From Ornithodoros turicata (lineage: Eukaryota > Arthropoda > Arachnida > Ixodida > Argasidae): 64,000 nt of DNA. This document shows positions 23,227-34,892 of this stretch, in pieces (position 1 is the first letter of the stretch; each line of letters opens with the position of its first letter). The translations under genes were made by a program, and so were the position numbers. The stretch lies in the NCBI RefSeq assembly GCF_037126465.1, contig NW_026999320.1, positions 434,001 to 498,000 on the forward strand, given 5' to 3'. The notes under the pieces are model-generated. The model saw nothing but the letters and a program-made list of their open reading frames with translations. It was not told where the DNA came from and made no database searches.

Positions 23227-25044
23227 TAGTGATGGGCAATCCAGTTCACTTTGGCGAACTCGTTCGTACAGTTCAGTTTGGTTCACTGAACCGTTCAAAA
23301 GATTCGTTCTTTCGTTCATCTTTCCGTGACGTCATAACATCATGTGACCGATCTCAACGGCGAACCGGCATCTACTTATGTGCAGGGTTGTAGAGAGTAA
23401 CTGAGTAAGAGTTCTGTTTTGTGGGCGAGCGTGTTCCATGATGGGTGTTCGTACAACACATAACCCCGCTAAATCTGACGGTCACCTGCCGGCCATATTG
23501 GTCAGATGTTGCGATAAGCGAATGCATGTGGGACAGTCTCTCGCTGTCATGAAGAAAATAAACAATACATTCTGCCGCACTGTAACTCTGTTGTAGTTTA
23601 CATTTTCTTCAGTCCACTTTCCGCTTGCTTTCGCCTCTCGGCAGGGCTTTCTTTGGTCACGCAAATTCACTTTCATAGTTACTTTTTGGTCCCCTTCATA
23701 GTAGGTCTATTCTTTTAGCCTGCACCCCGGCCCTGAACTAGTTCAAGCAGTGCAACACTTTCACATTATTTTCGCCATGAACCTCACATGTATTTAAGAA
23801 CTGATGATGGGCCGGTGCATGACTTTTCTTTCGAAAAGAATGAACTTAGTCTACGGGAAACAGCGAGACTCACTGCGACCTGTTAGTAAGAATCGAAAGC
23901 CACCCACGATCGAGCTTACTTCCCACTCGAGGTAGTGTTTCCGCCGTTCCCGGCGGTCGAATGAATCAACACTGAACTATTCCGGTGCGGGCGCCATCTG
24001 TCCGCATTCCTCCGAACCTTGAGTATGGCAGGCCACGAGCTCGAGTGGCCACGCTGAGAGCTTACCGGTTTGTGATTGGCCAAGCCCCACGATCTGGGAT
24101 GAATCGGAGAGCACTGAAGCGAGTCGCAAAACCGGTGATCGAACAACGATAGAGAACTGAACTGAATCGAAGGAATAGGAGAACGAGGAGAACCGTTCAC
24201 TGGCGAGCTGAATCGAAGAGCAACGGAATCGTTTGCTCTCAAACGGTGCACTGGTTCATGGGGTCTTCGGTTCTCCGCGACTCGCTGCGTACAATTGCGT
24301 TGTTCTTGCTGGTCTCCTTTGGAATCTTAGCGTTGGTTCACTGCGGCGCGTCGATATCGGGCTTTGTGGCGGACTTCGTATGGGTGGAAGTATTCAGAAT
24401 CAAAAATGTATTTCCTGATCTTTTGTTTCTGATCGGCTCGCCTTTCCCTCTACGTATCGCTGGTGGTGACCTGCCCTCGATAATCCCAAGTTATTTGTCA
24501 GGTATACCGGGAAAGGCCCTTTCTGGCTAGTATGTGAGATGGCGGACATGTTTTTCATGTACGTATTTAGTGGTGATCAGTATTTAGAAATCTTAAACCA
24601 GTCCCCTGGTGCCTGCCTACTTCGAATTTGGCGCCTCAGTGACTACGGTAGAGGCTCCGCATAGAAAACTAGTAGTGATGAGGGTCACATGACCCACTGA
24701 CGTCAATGATTCGCGAACGAATCTTTCGAACGAGTCCCTAATGTTCACTGATTCGAACGAACAGATCAGATTCGGGCCACGTGCGCCGAGCTTCGCATGG
24801 CTAACTACTGCGCATGCGTTCAACACTGCTTTACAGCGGCGAACATATGGCGAAACGCCCACCGTCGACTGGAGGAGAGGAGAGAAACGAGAAAGTGTGA
24901 AACGAACGCAGCGAAACCTGACAAAACGGGGACGTCTAAGTGAACTGGTGAACGAGTCCGATCGACGATAGTGAATGAGTTCATTCAGTTTGTGCCCGGG
25001 ATTCGTTCATTCCGAACTGTTCATTCGCGAACGACACATCACTA
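23227..25044. mobile_element. Non-autonomous hAT element
   Basis: Ends TAGTGATGGGC (left) and its inverted partner CACATCACTA (right), flanked by the perfect 8-bp duplication GTTTTTAG (23,219-23,226 and 25,045-25,052). Eight-bp duplications and TAGTGATG-type ends are typical of hAT. Both ends are rich in GAACGA/TTCGTT words. About 1.8 kb with no transposase frame. A second terminus-like TAGTGATGAGGGTC with the same GAACGAATC words lies at about 24,672. Confidence 0.9.
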
Positions 25045-25499
25045 GTTTTTAGTGGCGGCGCGTGTTCGAGATGTGGCGTGTATATCTCAACTGCTCCGAT
25101 CGTCTGATCCGATCAACTGCTCCGATCGTTTTGTCATCGCTTCGCAGCAGGACCTACTAAATAAAGAGCAGACCTAACCATCCGGCTCACCCCCTACGGA
25201 GAGTGTTACTGAAACAACAGTTGGCGGTGCTCCCGCTAGGTGGCGCGCGAAGCCCTCTGTTGTTTCTGTGGTAATGTAGGCGATGCAATGCAACGAAAGA
25301 TGCGATTTTTCGCTCTTTTGCGTATTTTTCTTTTACTGCTACGCATGCAGGGTTACAATGTTTGAATGATGGATAAATAACCACACACTGGATAAGGTGA
25401 GAAGCCTCCGTAACTATATTTTCGCACAGAAGTCTCGAAGTAGAATGCGATATGTACACACCACAAATAAAACAGTTTATGACAATATGTAACAGAATT

Positions 25500-25987
25500 C
25501 TAAAGCTTCAGCACTTTTCTAGAAAGTGGTTTGTTGTGCAGAACCTTCTTTTTTTGGCTCTCTTGGGTAATGTGGGCGCTGATGTTTGTCAGGAACGGCC
25601 GCACAAACTTTTCGAGAACCGTCTGCACCAGCATTGTTTTATGCGCATCACTTACGTCAGTGGCACATGTGAACAGGGCATTTTCATGCACTGCAGGTGA
25701 CACCTTACTGACGAACCAACTGAGTGGCTTTGGTGTTTCTAGAAGCAGGTGCCTTACGCTACTAGCTGCACTTTCGAGCGTCACTAAAAAGCTAACAAAC
25801 TGTGGGCTTGGATACGAAAGGCCCCCGCGGTCCAAGTTGTTAATCACAGCTACAGTAGGTCCACTCTGAGCTTCACATTTAAATCGCTCAAGGCACCCAA
25901 CACAGTTGATCTTCTCCTCTATGACTTTGACGAGGTATCCACCAATAAGAGCGATGATAGCTGCTTTAATTCCTGGACATGGTGCCG
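25500..25987 (-). CDS. P-like transposase exon 9 (C-terminus)
   Basis: Acceptor AAATTTTTAG; 162 codons to a TAG at 25,502-25,500. Contains IIALIGGYLVKVIEEKINC, a CVGC pair, and NLDRGGLSYPSPQFV, typical of the C-terminal domain of P/THAP9 transposases. No exact AATAAA seen in the 100 bp after the stop on this strand. Confidence 0.9.
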
Positions 25988-26048
25988 CTAAAAATTTAAA
26001 AGCATGTTAGCACGCACTATTCACTCACGGGTATAGTCAAGATTGTAC

Positions 26049-27620
26049 CTGGTGTTGTCTTAAGTTGACCCAAATATGGCAGCAGTGTTGCTTCAACATT
26101 AGCACGTGGCACCTGTGGCACAGGATGTAGAGGACGGTGGTCTTCCTCTACATGAGCCCCGACCGGCGATGATGGTATGCCACGGAGAGGCGGTGACGGT
26201 GGCCTATCTCCATGGCCGCGCCGGTGGAACTGAAGCCGGTGCTCCACGCGCGTGGCCATCGTTGTCGTCGTTGTCGTCGTCCGCTACAGGGGTCCCCCGG
26301 CCGTCAGATGCGTTGCGGACGCATCGCAAGAACAGGGAACAGCGGGAACAGGGGCACGGCACACGTTGGCGGCGTTTCAGAGGGGATGAAGACGGGAACA
26401 GCATCCGTGTGTAGGTAGTCATCCCTGTGGTAGGTGTGGACGGGAACAGCGATGCGTCGCAGAGAGAGTGAGGCGCTCGGTGTCGTGGTCCTGGGGTGCC
26501 GCGACCGGCACGGGAGCCGAAGCTCGATAGTCCCAGGTGGAGAGAGTGAGGTGCCGAGACGGGCTTAAGTGTGCCGAGGCGTCGGCTGCCGCGACTGCCG
26601 CAACCGGCAGGTGAGCGCAAGGCTCGAGTGTCGCGGCCGGCAGTGAGAAGCGTGAGAAGACTTGAGCGAAGAGAGAAGCGTAGGTGAGAGAGAGCGAAGA
26701 GTGCGGTAGGAGTGAAGGTGGGCCGTGTGTGCCGGAGGTAGTGCTGCTCGATGGCGTGGTCAGAAATTTGGGATGGTGAAGGGCCGAATTCCTCCGGACG
26801 TGATGTTCTTTGTCCGGGTCACCAAATGTAGAGGACGGTGGTCTTCCTCTACATGAGCCCCGACCGGCGATGATGGTATGCCACGGAGAGGCGGTGACGG
26901 TGGCCTATCTCCATGGCCGCGCCGGTGGAACTGAAGCCGGTGCTCCACGCGCGTGGCCATCGTTGTCGTCGTCCGCTACACAGGACTTGAAGGTGCTTTG
27001 AGCAGATCAGAGAGCTGAAAGTCCGAGTTTTGAACATTGGCACTCGCAGAGGGCTTGATAAGTCCAGTCACCACAATTTTGTGCAGAGCTGACAAAGCGG
27101 CGTATGCATCTGCCTGGTCATTTGATCCATTCAGTTGCCGTATGGCAGAAAACAAAGACTCTACTTCGTCAGAGGAGTACTTAAAGGTTAGGACATATTT
27201 AAAGCCATGAGACAGCAAGTAGCGAGTGCAGAGCACAGTGGCATTTGTGGTCACATGCAATGCTTCATAAGTCTCAGGTGACAGGAAAGCTGTGTTAGCC
27301 GGTGCTGCTTGCTTCCACTGATTGATGTATGCCAGAAAGGTGTCCTCGAGCCAAGAGAGCCTAGAATGTAAGACAGCAGCGTTAAGCAAGTGCAACAAGA
27401 TATCAGAAAACGGGGTCACAAACCTTTCATCATTCTCACAGTAAAATGGCATTCTCATTGGGTCACGACTGAAGATGTGGAAATTTGTGCTCCTTATGTT
27501 GTGCAAGGTGAACCACTTGAAGATTATTTCAAGAAATTCAATTGTCGGAAGGCTTGCGCCGAACCCAGAGATCCCAACGTGGTGCCCATAATTCAGCAGA
27601 TACCTCAACACTGCAGTGAC
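26049..27620 (-). CDS. P-like transposase exon 8, split by miniature LTR element
   Basis: Upstream part 27,620-26,981 runs from VTAVLRYLLNYGHHVGISGF to LLKAPSSPV, including the GFKYVLTFKYSSDEVESLF segment that likely holds the catalytic Glu. It is interrupted by 26,126-26,980; the downstream part resumes with VPRANVEATLLPYLGQLKTT and ends at GTACAA. Removing the insert and one copy of CAGGA restores the phase required by exon 9. Confidence 0.9.
26126..26288 (-). repeat. 3' LTR of miniature LTR element
   Basis: 163 bp with TG...CA ends, carrying an extra GTTGTCGTC unit compared with the other LTR. Confidence 0.85.
26827..26980 (-). repeat. 5' LTR of miniature LTR element
   Basis: 154 bp; directly followed on the minus strand by TTTGGTGACCC, the usual start of a primer-binding site. 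Same family as the LTRs at 54,727 and 56,864. Confidence 0.85.
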
Positions 27621-27685
27621 CTAAATTAAGTAAATGATTGTTTTTTGCATTTAACCTGCATAAAAAAATGCAAAATGTGACTTAC

Positions 27686-27953
27686 CTCAGGCTTGAATAT
27701 GTCTACAGCACGTTTCACGTTCATTTTCTCTAGGTTGTTTGGAAAGAGGTGCTTCCGAGTTAGGCCACGTACAAGTTTGAAGCCATTCTGCTTCTGCTGA
27801 ATTTCTAGGAGCATTCTTAAGTACTTTGGGTCCAGAAACTTTCCGTTGTTGCAAAACAGTCTGTTGGGTGCCAAAAACTGTGATCGGACATTTTTCATTA
27901 TATGGCAATAGTCAAAAGACAAGAACAGTGGTCTTTCCCCATCTAGCGGGTGC
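27686..27953 (-). CDS. P-like transposase exon 7 (second catalytic Asp region)
   Basis: Reads HPLDGERPLFLSFDYCHIMK. The FDYCHIMKN motif corresponds to the D-x-x-H-x-x-K(N) motif that carries the second catalytic Asp in P/THAP9 transposases. Donor GTAAGT, phase 0. Confidence 0.88.
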
Positions 27954-28023
27954 CTGCAAGCCAAATTGCAATATGTAAGATTTGCAGTGTGTAATAGTAC
28001 AATTTACTAAGCTGAAGACGTAC

Positions 28024-28209
28024 TTGATAACGGGGACAATAGCGCCGTTGCACAGGATAGAGAAAAGTTTCCTATTCGTGGGATGATTGTCTGCAACAAT
28101 GCGCAAGACCTTAAATCCAGCTCTTTCTACAGTCTGCAGGATGTTTGTTGTGATTGCATGCAGCTGTGTTCCTGTCAAAGCCCGTGTGAAAAAATATCCA
28201 ACAGGTATT
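28024..28209 (-). CDS. P-like transposase exon 6
   Basis: Reads IPVGYFFTRALTGTQL, then a helix and FKVLRIVADNHPTNRKL, a conserved part of the RNase H-like fold in this family. Acceptor GTATTTCAG and donor GTACGT, phase 2 into exon 7. Confidence 0.88.
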
Positions 28210-28289
28210 CTGAAATACAAGTAGCATTGAGGTCAGGCAAATGTAATTTGTGTATACTGCATAGTCATTGCATAGGTAGTGTAGAGTAC

Positions 28290-28474
28290 CTGTAGTGCGT
28301 AGAAAGTCCAACAAAAATGAAGCAAAGCAAGTGGGTAGCGACCTCTTTCTCGCCGCTGCCTGCCCCACCTGTTGCATCAACAGAGACAAGTCCATGAACT
28401 TCATCTGCGTGCCTGTTATAAAATGTCCCAGGACGAATGGACATCTCATCCAATATGAGGGACCCGAAGCGCGC
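28290..28474 (-). CDS. P-like transposase exon 5 (first catalytic Asp region)
   Basis: Begins ARFGSLILDEMSIRPG. The Asp of LILDEM sits where the first catalytic Asp of P/THAP9 transposases is expected. Followed by a HGLVSVDATGG stretch. Donor GTACTC, phase 2, agreeing with exon 6. Confidence 0.88.
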
Positions 28475-28538
28475 CTGCAAGTAAAATAGTGAATGCAAAG
28501 TGACAATGATGCAAATAGCAGTGACTGGCAATCAGTAC

Positions 28539-28820
28539 CTGTTCGCAAACTTGCTGAGCAGCTTCCTTTCTCAGTCGCTGTTCAATCAAAGAGGTCACAA
28601 CATTACCAGTGCAGGACCCGATGTACCTCTTTAGTGTGGAACGGCTTGGCAACTTGAGAAGCTTGGATCTGCTTATTAGCCTATATGTTGATGGAGACTT
28701 TGCGTACCACAGTATGCAGTGTCGGATTGTCCCTTCGTCCCACCGTGGTTTCTTGGAATTGATGTACCTGAGCTGCTCTTTCAGGAACTTAGCACCTGGG
28801 TCGCCACCCTTTGCCTTGCT
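28539..28820 (-). CDS. P-like transposase exon 4
   Basis: Acceptor TTACTTCCAG; 94 codons in phase 0 with RWDEGTIRHCILWYAKS and LPSRSTLKRYIG, the segment between the THAP/coil region and the catalytic domain in P-type transposases. Donor GTACTG. The TTAA-flanked insertion lies about 20 bp upstream, in intron 3. Confidence 0.88.
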
Positions 28821-28999
28821 CTGGAAGTAAATAGCATATTTAAAGGTCAGCTACGCCGATTTCCCGATGTGTTGAAATGGTTGTGATATTCAGAACGAGC
28901 ACATCCAACTGCCCCCGAAACGCACCTTCGTTTCTCAATTTTGTCTTCCTATTACGAAAATTAATTCATCAAAGAAACCAAAACAAGCCATGGGCGCAG

Positions 29000-31900
29000 C
29001 CATTTTTGTGACGTAGATGGGATAAACCTGCTCCATCTACGTAGATAGAGAATCGTGCGTCTGATTGGATGAAAGCTGAGGCTTTCTCTGACTTCCCTGG
29101 CGTCTTCTCCCGTTTGCGAGGAAATCCAGTTATGGCCGCCGGCTACGATGAGCGTTTCGTCCGAGGTAATCCCGAGAACTATTGAACGATGGAAACAACA
29201 ACTGCGAACTCACCTCAACATCATTTTCGGCGTGAAATTGTGATTATGTGCTCAAGAACTTCGCAGTTCAACCGTTCAGCTGCCATTCACGTCAACCCGT
29301 TTGCTGCTTTTACTACAAGTGCAGGAATGGGAGCGATTGAGCAACAACGTGAGACTTGGTGATTGTTTGAGCATATACCTGCAGAGGACTGGTCTTCAAA
29401 GAAAGAAGGCCGTATTTCTGCCCATGCACATCGCGCGATTGCCAGGCTTGTTACACGAGATACATATATTGTGCAGCATCATAGCGCGACTGCAATGAAC
29501 GACGTAGGAATGTATCGTGACCACTCGAACTGCATTCGTTGAACCATTCGTCGGTTATATGAAAGTGCTCATTAGAGTTGCCCCGCACAAAACGTGTTGG
29601 ATGTAGTTTTGTAGTGTGTTGTTTATCTCGTAGAGCGCATCGCGGCATGTAGGTCGAGAGACCTTATACGTATTTTTTGCATGTTTACTTGAGTGTGCGC
29701 ATTGTTCTATACCACACAGGCCATATTTCATTCATAATAGTTTCGCAAATAAACACGTACGGGTCGACCTCATATTGCTTTTGAGTTAGGCATAGTGTCT
29801 TCAGATCAGGGTGTGTGTATCCTGTTTGCTGGGCCCAACGGATGTTATTAAGGGTAGTGCAACATTTCCCACATATTGAACCATGCTAACATTGCCAGAA
29901 TAAGGAACATTACACTGTGCTGTGTATTCCACACTCAGTTGTCTCGCGACGTAAACCCCCAATGATTATATTGGGTACTAGTCAGCACTTCCCATATTCT
30001 ATTTTTTTTAAATGTGCTTAAAATTGCACAACTGCCACTCAAGTAACTTTGCCACCAAATTAGTCAGTGACAAAAGGTATATGTACTTTATCACAAATTT
30101 AATAACCTTGGTGGAAATGGTTGATGGTGTCCTCTGCCTTGTATGGTGCACTTCATAGCAAAATACACAATAGTCCAAATGTTTTCCTTGTCCACAAATG
30201 CCCTGTCAAAGCTGAAAGACTCTTATCAAAATGGGGAAGCGGGCTTCCTTGTTCAGAGAAACAAATATGAAACTGCAGTGCTCAACGTAAATAACTGCAT
30301 GCTCAGCAACTAAGGCTGGTGATGCCGAAGACCTAATATTTCTAGGTTAAAAGGAACAAAGGAGGAAAGACCACTGCGGCGTATTAATGTTGTTTCAAAA
30401 GTATAACACCACAAAATTTGTGAGAGTCAGTTGGTGTATTTAGTTCGTCACCTCCTGCACCAATTTTTAATAAGATTCAAATGCGTTGCTACCAACCAGG
30501 ACCTAAGCCTGACCTATGATCTAATAATAATAATAGTATCTATCTATGACCTATATGGACCTTCACCACTAGTTTGGTCTAGGTTTCACACGTGGCTTCT
30601 AGTGCAATTCCAAGCTGCTCTGTAGAGCTGACAGGAGACTTGGAGAGTAGAGAATTTTTTATTTATATTTTCCAATTAATGTGTAAAAAACAATGTGTTG
30701 TACCAACTGTATTCGAAGAAATACAAATATACTTTGTTTTAGCTATGTGCATATTAGCAGATTACAGGTGACCGATGACACACAATGGGCGTGAGAACAC
30801 AAGAATACTACCACTGCAGGCACTCTCCTGAAATTCTAAGTCACCATTTGTCAGAAAGCAGTGACCACACACAGCCTAAGGTTCATATTGAGCTCCTTCC
30901 ATTATTCTTTTTATTGACAGCATGTTGGCAGCCATCCAGTCCATGAAAGTGACCCTTATCGTTGAAAGAACGGTTCAACAGCAAGCGAGCCGGTGATAGT
31001 GTCCATGATGGAGAGACCTGAAGAGGAGATACAAGAAGGGACATAAACACGCTATGTTGAGACATTGTGTATGTCCCTTGCTATCCCTCATCTAAGGGGT
31101 TTTCGCTATGGACCTTCATGATGTTTCCTTCGGCAAGCTTTACATATTTTTATGTAGAATTGTGAAGGTACAGCTAGGCGCTGTTAGCAAATCACACAGT
31201 ACTTTTCTTGAATCAAGAATCCATGGAAGGTACACAGTCATCTTCAGCATTGCACACATCTATGGGACATGTTAATCACTTTGGAATGTCACAGACATGT
31301 CATGGAGGCCAGCACATGATTAGTTGTGCTGAACAAACAACTTTTTGACATAGCTTAGGCATAAAAAGCAGTTTTGTCACCTGCATGTTGAGACAGATGT
31401 ATATCTACATACTTTGCCATGACACAAATATATGAAGCAACAAATGTACCCTCTACTTTATTATGGTTATTAGTCAACACTGCCAAGAATGTGGGAACAC
31501 AGTCTTGTACCGCCTACACTGTTCAAAATTACCTTCACACACAACACATTGTAGGTCAACGAGACTCCAGAATGATGTCCTCTCCCTCCCCATTAACTGA
31601 AAACATTTTTCTACAACCTTGCATAAGGGGAAGTTAGTACAAGAAACGCACACATTCCTTTTTTGAGCAAATCAGTATTAAGAGCGTTATCATACTGTGG
31701 TAGGCCTGCAGTGCATTACATGGTACAGCACACACTGTAAAAAATTTCACCGTAGAACATGTCCCCCATTCTAATGACAGTCTTCTCCAGTTTTTCAAAC
31801 TGCCATTTCCCATAGTGCTTTATGGTATGACACAGTATTTCTAGATCTTTACTGTAGTTTACTGGTTGTAGCAGAAAAAAGACACCACTGTTTCCGATCA
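29000..31900. other. No gene recognised inside TTAA element
   Basis: Apart from the SINE tail this is AT-rich sequence with short chance ORFs and no convincing exon-intron phase pattern. Confidence 0.4.
29932..29985 (+). mobile_element. SINE 3' tail fragment
   Basis: CTCAGTTGTCTCGCGACGTAAACC matches the 3' tail of the SINE at 37,539-37,797. Only the tail is present. Confidence 0.6.
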
Positions 31901-32060
31901 CAGGATGCAAGCCATAAGTGCTATACGGAAACAGTACATGCTGCTCTCTAGCAGTTGTTCATGTTTGGACATGGTATGGTGCATGCAGGGTAAATTCCAT
32001 GGTTAAAATATCCAAACGTGAACAACTGTTAGATTACATGATGTAGAATGCTCTATAGTA

Positions 32061-32769
32061 CAGTAAAACCTCCAAAGCTGGACACCTCCCTACCTCGGAC
32101 AACTCCCCATGATTTCATTGCACGGGCAGGCTCCCATTGAAACTACATGGGGACGAAATTCTCTATGTCGGACACCTCCCTATCTTGGAAGTAGGATAGG
32201 GTTTTCCCTGCAAAGTCGGACAAAACCCTGGCCAAATTACCTCAATATCGGCCCATCTTTCACCAAAAATACCCAAAATGAGCCAGTGGCCTTGACTTTT
32301 GCCCCTTTTCCCCCCTATACTGGTCTCAGCATTTTGTTGCTTTAGTTTTTAGAGTCCAAACACAAGTGCTGTCAGTCTATATTGTAATTCTTTATGTGAG
32401 CACTTGTCTTAAGTTTGCCTAGAGCCTTTGAACGAGCACTGCACCAAAGCTATGAGAAGCGGGCTGACGCTTCAGACACAAGTCCTTGCTGCTTGAAAAG
32501 CTCCAGAGGTAATGCCATTGAGTAGAATCTGAACAGAATTGAATATACTAAAATCAGTAATAATTATCAGTGAAGAGTGGGTAGAGGTACCACTACCAGG
32601 CACCACCAACAGGTAGCACTAAGGACCTTAAATTGAAGAAGGGGGACATTTCTCACAGCTGTGATCTGTTCCATTTTTTGTTGCCGTCATATTCTGTAAC
32701 TCAGACACCTCTATAAGTAGGAGACGCTTCGGCTGCACCGCGGGTGTCCAACATAGGAAGGTTTCACTG
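32061..32769. mobile_element. pogo/Tigger-like non-autonomous element, 709 bp
   Basis: Ends CAGTAAAACCTCC and, inverted, CAGTGAAACCTTCC, flanked by TA on both sides. CAGTGAAACCTC-type ends with TA duplication are typical of the pogo/Tigger group of Tc1/mariner. Subterminal CGGACACCTCCCTA words repeat on the left. No transposase frame. Confidence 0.85.
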
Positions 32770-33353
32770 TATTTATGTTCCGTGTCATGTGACCACAAAC
32801 AATATATGCTTTTGCTCATGCTGCACAGCACAGGCGAATTGAGCTGCATGTGAGGATAATAACATGAAACCCGAGGCGGAGGAAAAGGCATGACTTTACG
32901 GTCTCTGTGTCAGTTGTTTCATGTTGTAATTGCGTACCAGCTGGCCTCTACCTGAGAATAGGTTTGATGCATTGTACATGCACCATAGACATGCAGTATG
33001 TGGTGTGTTGTGATAGTAATGCCACTGCCAATCGAAGAATAATGCTCCAGGTGGATTGTTTCGGTACAATCTTGAACTATGCATACCAAGGTGTAGGGCA
33101 TCTGCATGACAGGTTTACCTGGAAGTAAGAATGTAAATGTTAGCTGAAGTCATTGAATAATTAACATTATCAATATACTGCTGCAGATGATACAAACAAT
33201 AGCACACAAGATGCTCCGATATGTTCTGCAGGAATGTCTCTGTACTCACAATATTAGTAAAGCAGCTACAAAAAGGCATAAAACAAGTTTTTGTATACAT
33301 GATACCACTTGAATGCAACAAAAGCTTCTGCTGCACTGCCAGAACACCACTGC

Positions 33354-33695
33354 GGACAGATTTACCTTACTTCACCCAAGAAAAAGCATGTACTGTTGCA
33401 CACATGATGCTGTTTGAATGTCTCGAAAAACATAATTTATGACCGAAAGACATCAACTGGAAGATTTCGATTTACCTTAGTCAAAACTGAGAAAAAGTAT
33501 GTGCTGTTGCACACATGAAACTGCTTGAACTGCCCTTGAGCGCTCTGGAAGAACACCTTATTTGTGACCAAAATACAACAGCTGAGCCAACATTGAATTT
33601 ATACCTTACTCAAAATACACAAGATGTGCTGCCGTGCATATGATACGATGACACTGCTTGAATGTACTCTGAAAGTGCTGGCACCTCAGGCATGG
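33354..33695 (-). repeat. Three tandem exon-like units
   Basis: On the minus strand three diverged copies (starts 111 and about 128 bp apart) each have TTCAARCAG, about 45-50 nt, then an (A)AG/GTA(A/T)A donor-like site. The short frames read HHVCNSTCFF, FHVCNSTYFF and a decayed third copy. Looks like a tandemly duplicated small exon with its flanking intron. Confidence 0.5.
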
Positions 33696-33798
33696 TTGCT
33701 CTAAGCTAGCGAGCAACAGCAGGGGTATACGAACACAAGAAGCCGAGCACAAGTGATGGAATGCACTTGATTAATCAGAAAATGAAATGTCTCAGTAC

Positions 33799-33937
33799 CA
33801 GGTGTTACTGTTCCGTCAACAAAAACAGATGAACTTTGAGCGGGCGACTGGTTGGCACTGGTGACAGCCTTCAGCTTGAAACCCAGACGGTGATAGTTGA
33901 GACGCGGAGTGCAAGCTTTTCGGTGGTGCCAGAATGC
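33799..33937 (-). CDS. Unidentified exon in TTAA element (46 aa)
   Basis: Acceptor TTTCGCAG at 33,938, reads AFWHHRKACTPRLNYHRLGF then a Ser-rich stretch, and ends at GTACTG in phase 1. Joined in phase to the exon at 34,107-34,352. No homolog recognised. Confidence 0.5.
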
Positions 33938-34106
33938 CTGCGAAATCATTTAACAAATAAGGCAATTCCAATTATGTACTGAGAATACACCCGCTGGGGT
34001 GTAATCTCTAAAGGATGAAGCAGGAACTGACAGATAGCGTATTTTTCTCTTTTACGTGATGCAATTTGCACCGAATGACTGACTTGTCTAACATTACTCG
34101 TCTTAC

Positions 34107-34352
34107 CTTTATCTGCTGCCTAGTCCTGCCCCTGGCAATCTCCTGCTGCAGATAAGGTTGGCACAGCATCCCGGACGAGACATCTTCGGCTTCTTGTGAA
34201 ACAAGTTGCGCATTGCTCCCGTAACATTCGTATGAGCCAGATGAACAGATCAAATCGCTGCTTTCGAAGGTGGCACCCAGTCGGAGTTGTAACCGATTGT
34301 TGCAGTCAATAGATTTCTCTTTCGCCTTTCGGAAAATTGTGGTTTGAAACAT
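34107..34352 (-). CDS. Unidentified exon in TTAA element (82 aa)
   Basis: ATG at 34,352 gives MFQTTIFRKAKEK, a Cys/Ser-rich middle and QQEIARGRTRQQIK, ending at an AAAG/GTAAGA donor in phase 0. The next exon at 33,937 accepts in the same phase. It starts about 500 bp from the right end, where a transposase 5' exon would be expected. No known domain. Confidence 0.5.
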
Positions 34353-34892
34353 TGGAACTGCATGCTGAAGTGTTCCTGCAGACGGGAGCAAAACGCTCAC
34401 GCATTCTCGGCACGCAGCACAGAACACGAATCACACCAGGAAGACTGTACTGGCCTAGCAAATGCTTTGCAGTCGAAGGAAGCAAAACTCACGTTCCTCG
34501 TGGGTTTAGTGAAGTCCAGAAATATACTGGCTCTCCAATAGCGAACTGTTTATCACTTCCCCAATGTGAATCTGCGCAGCAGACGGCTCGGCAGAAGAAA
34601 CTGGCCCGCTAGGCGGAAGAAACCAAGCCAAAAGTCATGCGAAGCCGGAGCGCGGGCAGACCACGAATGTGTCGTCGACACAGGGTTTGCAGGCCACAAG
34701 ACGGGATGTCAGTGAAACTAAAAATTCACTTTTTCGGAAAACCGCGAGGAGTTTGGGATAACTATTTTGCATACATAATCAGTGTTCCCTTATGAACACA
34801 TCGTGTGAGTACCATTCCATTCTGTAACACTCGAAAATCGGCGTAGCTGAGCTTTAAGATATATGAGCAGCTCTAGCATGTCGTTACCATAC

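Larger units (their letters stand above)
26126..26980 (-). mobile_element. Miniature LTR retroelement (TRIM-like), 855 bp
   Basis: Flanked by perfect 5-bp duplication CAGGA (26,121-26,125 and 26,981-26,985). LTRs 26,126-26,288 (163 bp) and 26,827-26,980 (154 bp) differ mainly by one GTTGTCGTC unit and run TGTAGCGG...CTCTACA on the minus strand. Next to the 5' LTR lies TTTGGTGACCCGGAC, a primer-binding-like site; next to the 3' LTR lies GGGGGACCCC, purine-tract-like. The 538-bp interior has no pol gene, so it must move with help from another element. Confidence 0.88.
28844..34853. mobile_element. TTAA-flanked TIR element, 6.0 kb
   Basis: Ends AGGTCAGCTACGCCGATTT (left) and AGCTCAGCTACGCCGATTT (right, inverted) with TTAA on both sides (28,840-28,843 and 34,854-34,857). 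TTAA duplications are made by piggyBac and by Kolobok elements; purine-first ends fit Kolobok better, but no transposase core was identified, so the family is open. It sits in intron 3 of the P-like gene, which without it would be only about 60 bp. Confidence 0.8.

Noticed and set aside
26204..26620. 138-aa minus-strand ORF
   Set aside because: It lies within the non-coding interior and LTR of the miniature LTR element and is compositionally biased; no gag or pol motif.
28843..34854. piggyBac assignment for the TTAA element
   Set aside because: piggyBac ends usually begin CCC and its transposase was not found; TTAA alone is not enough, so the family is left open.
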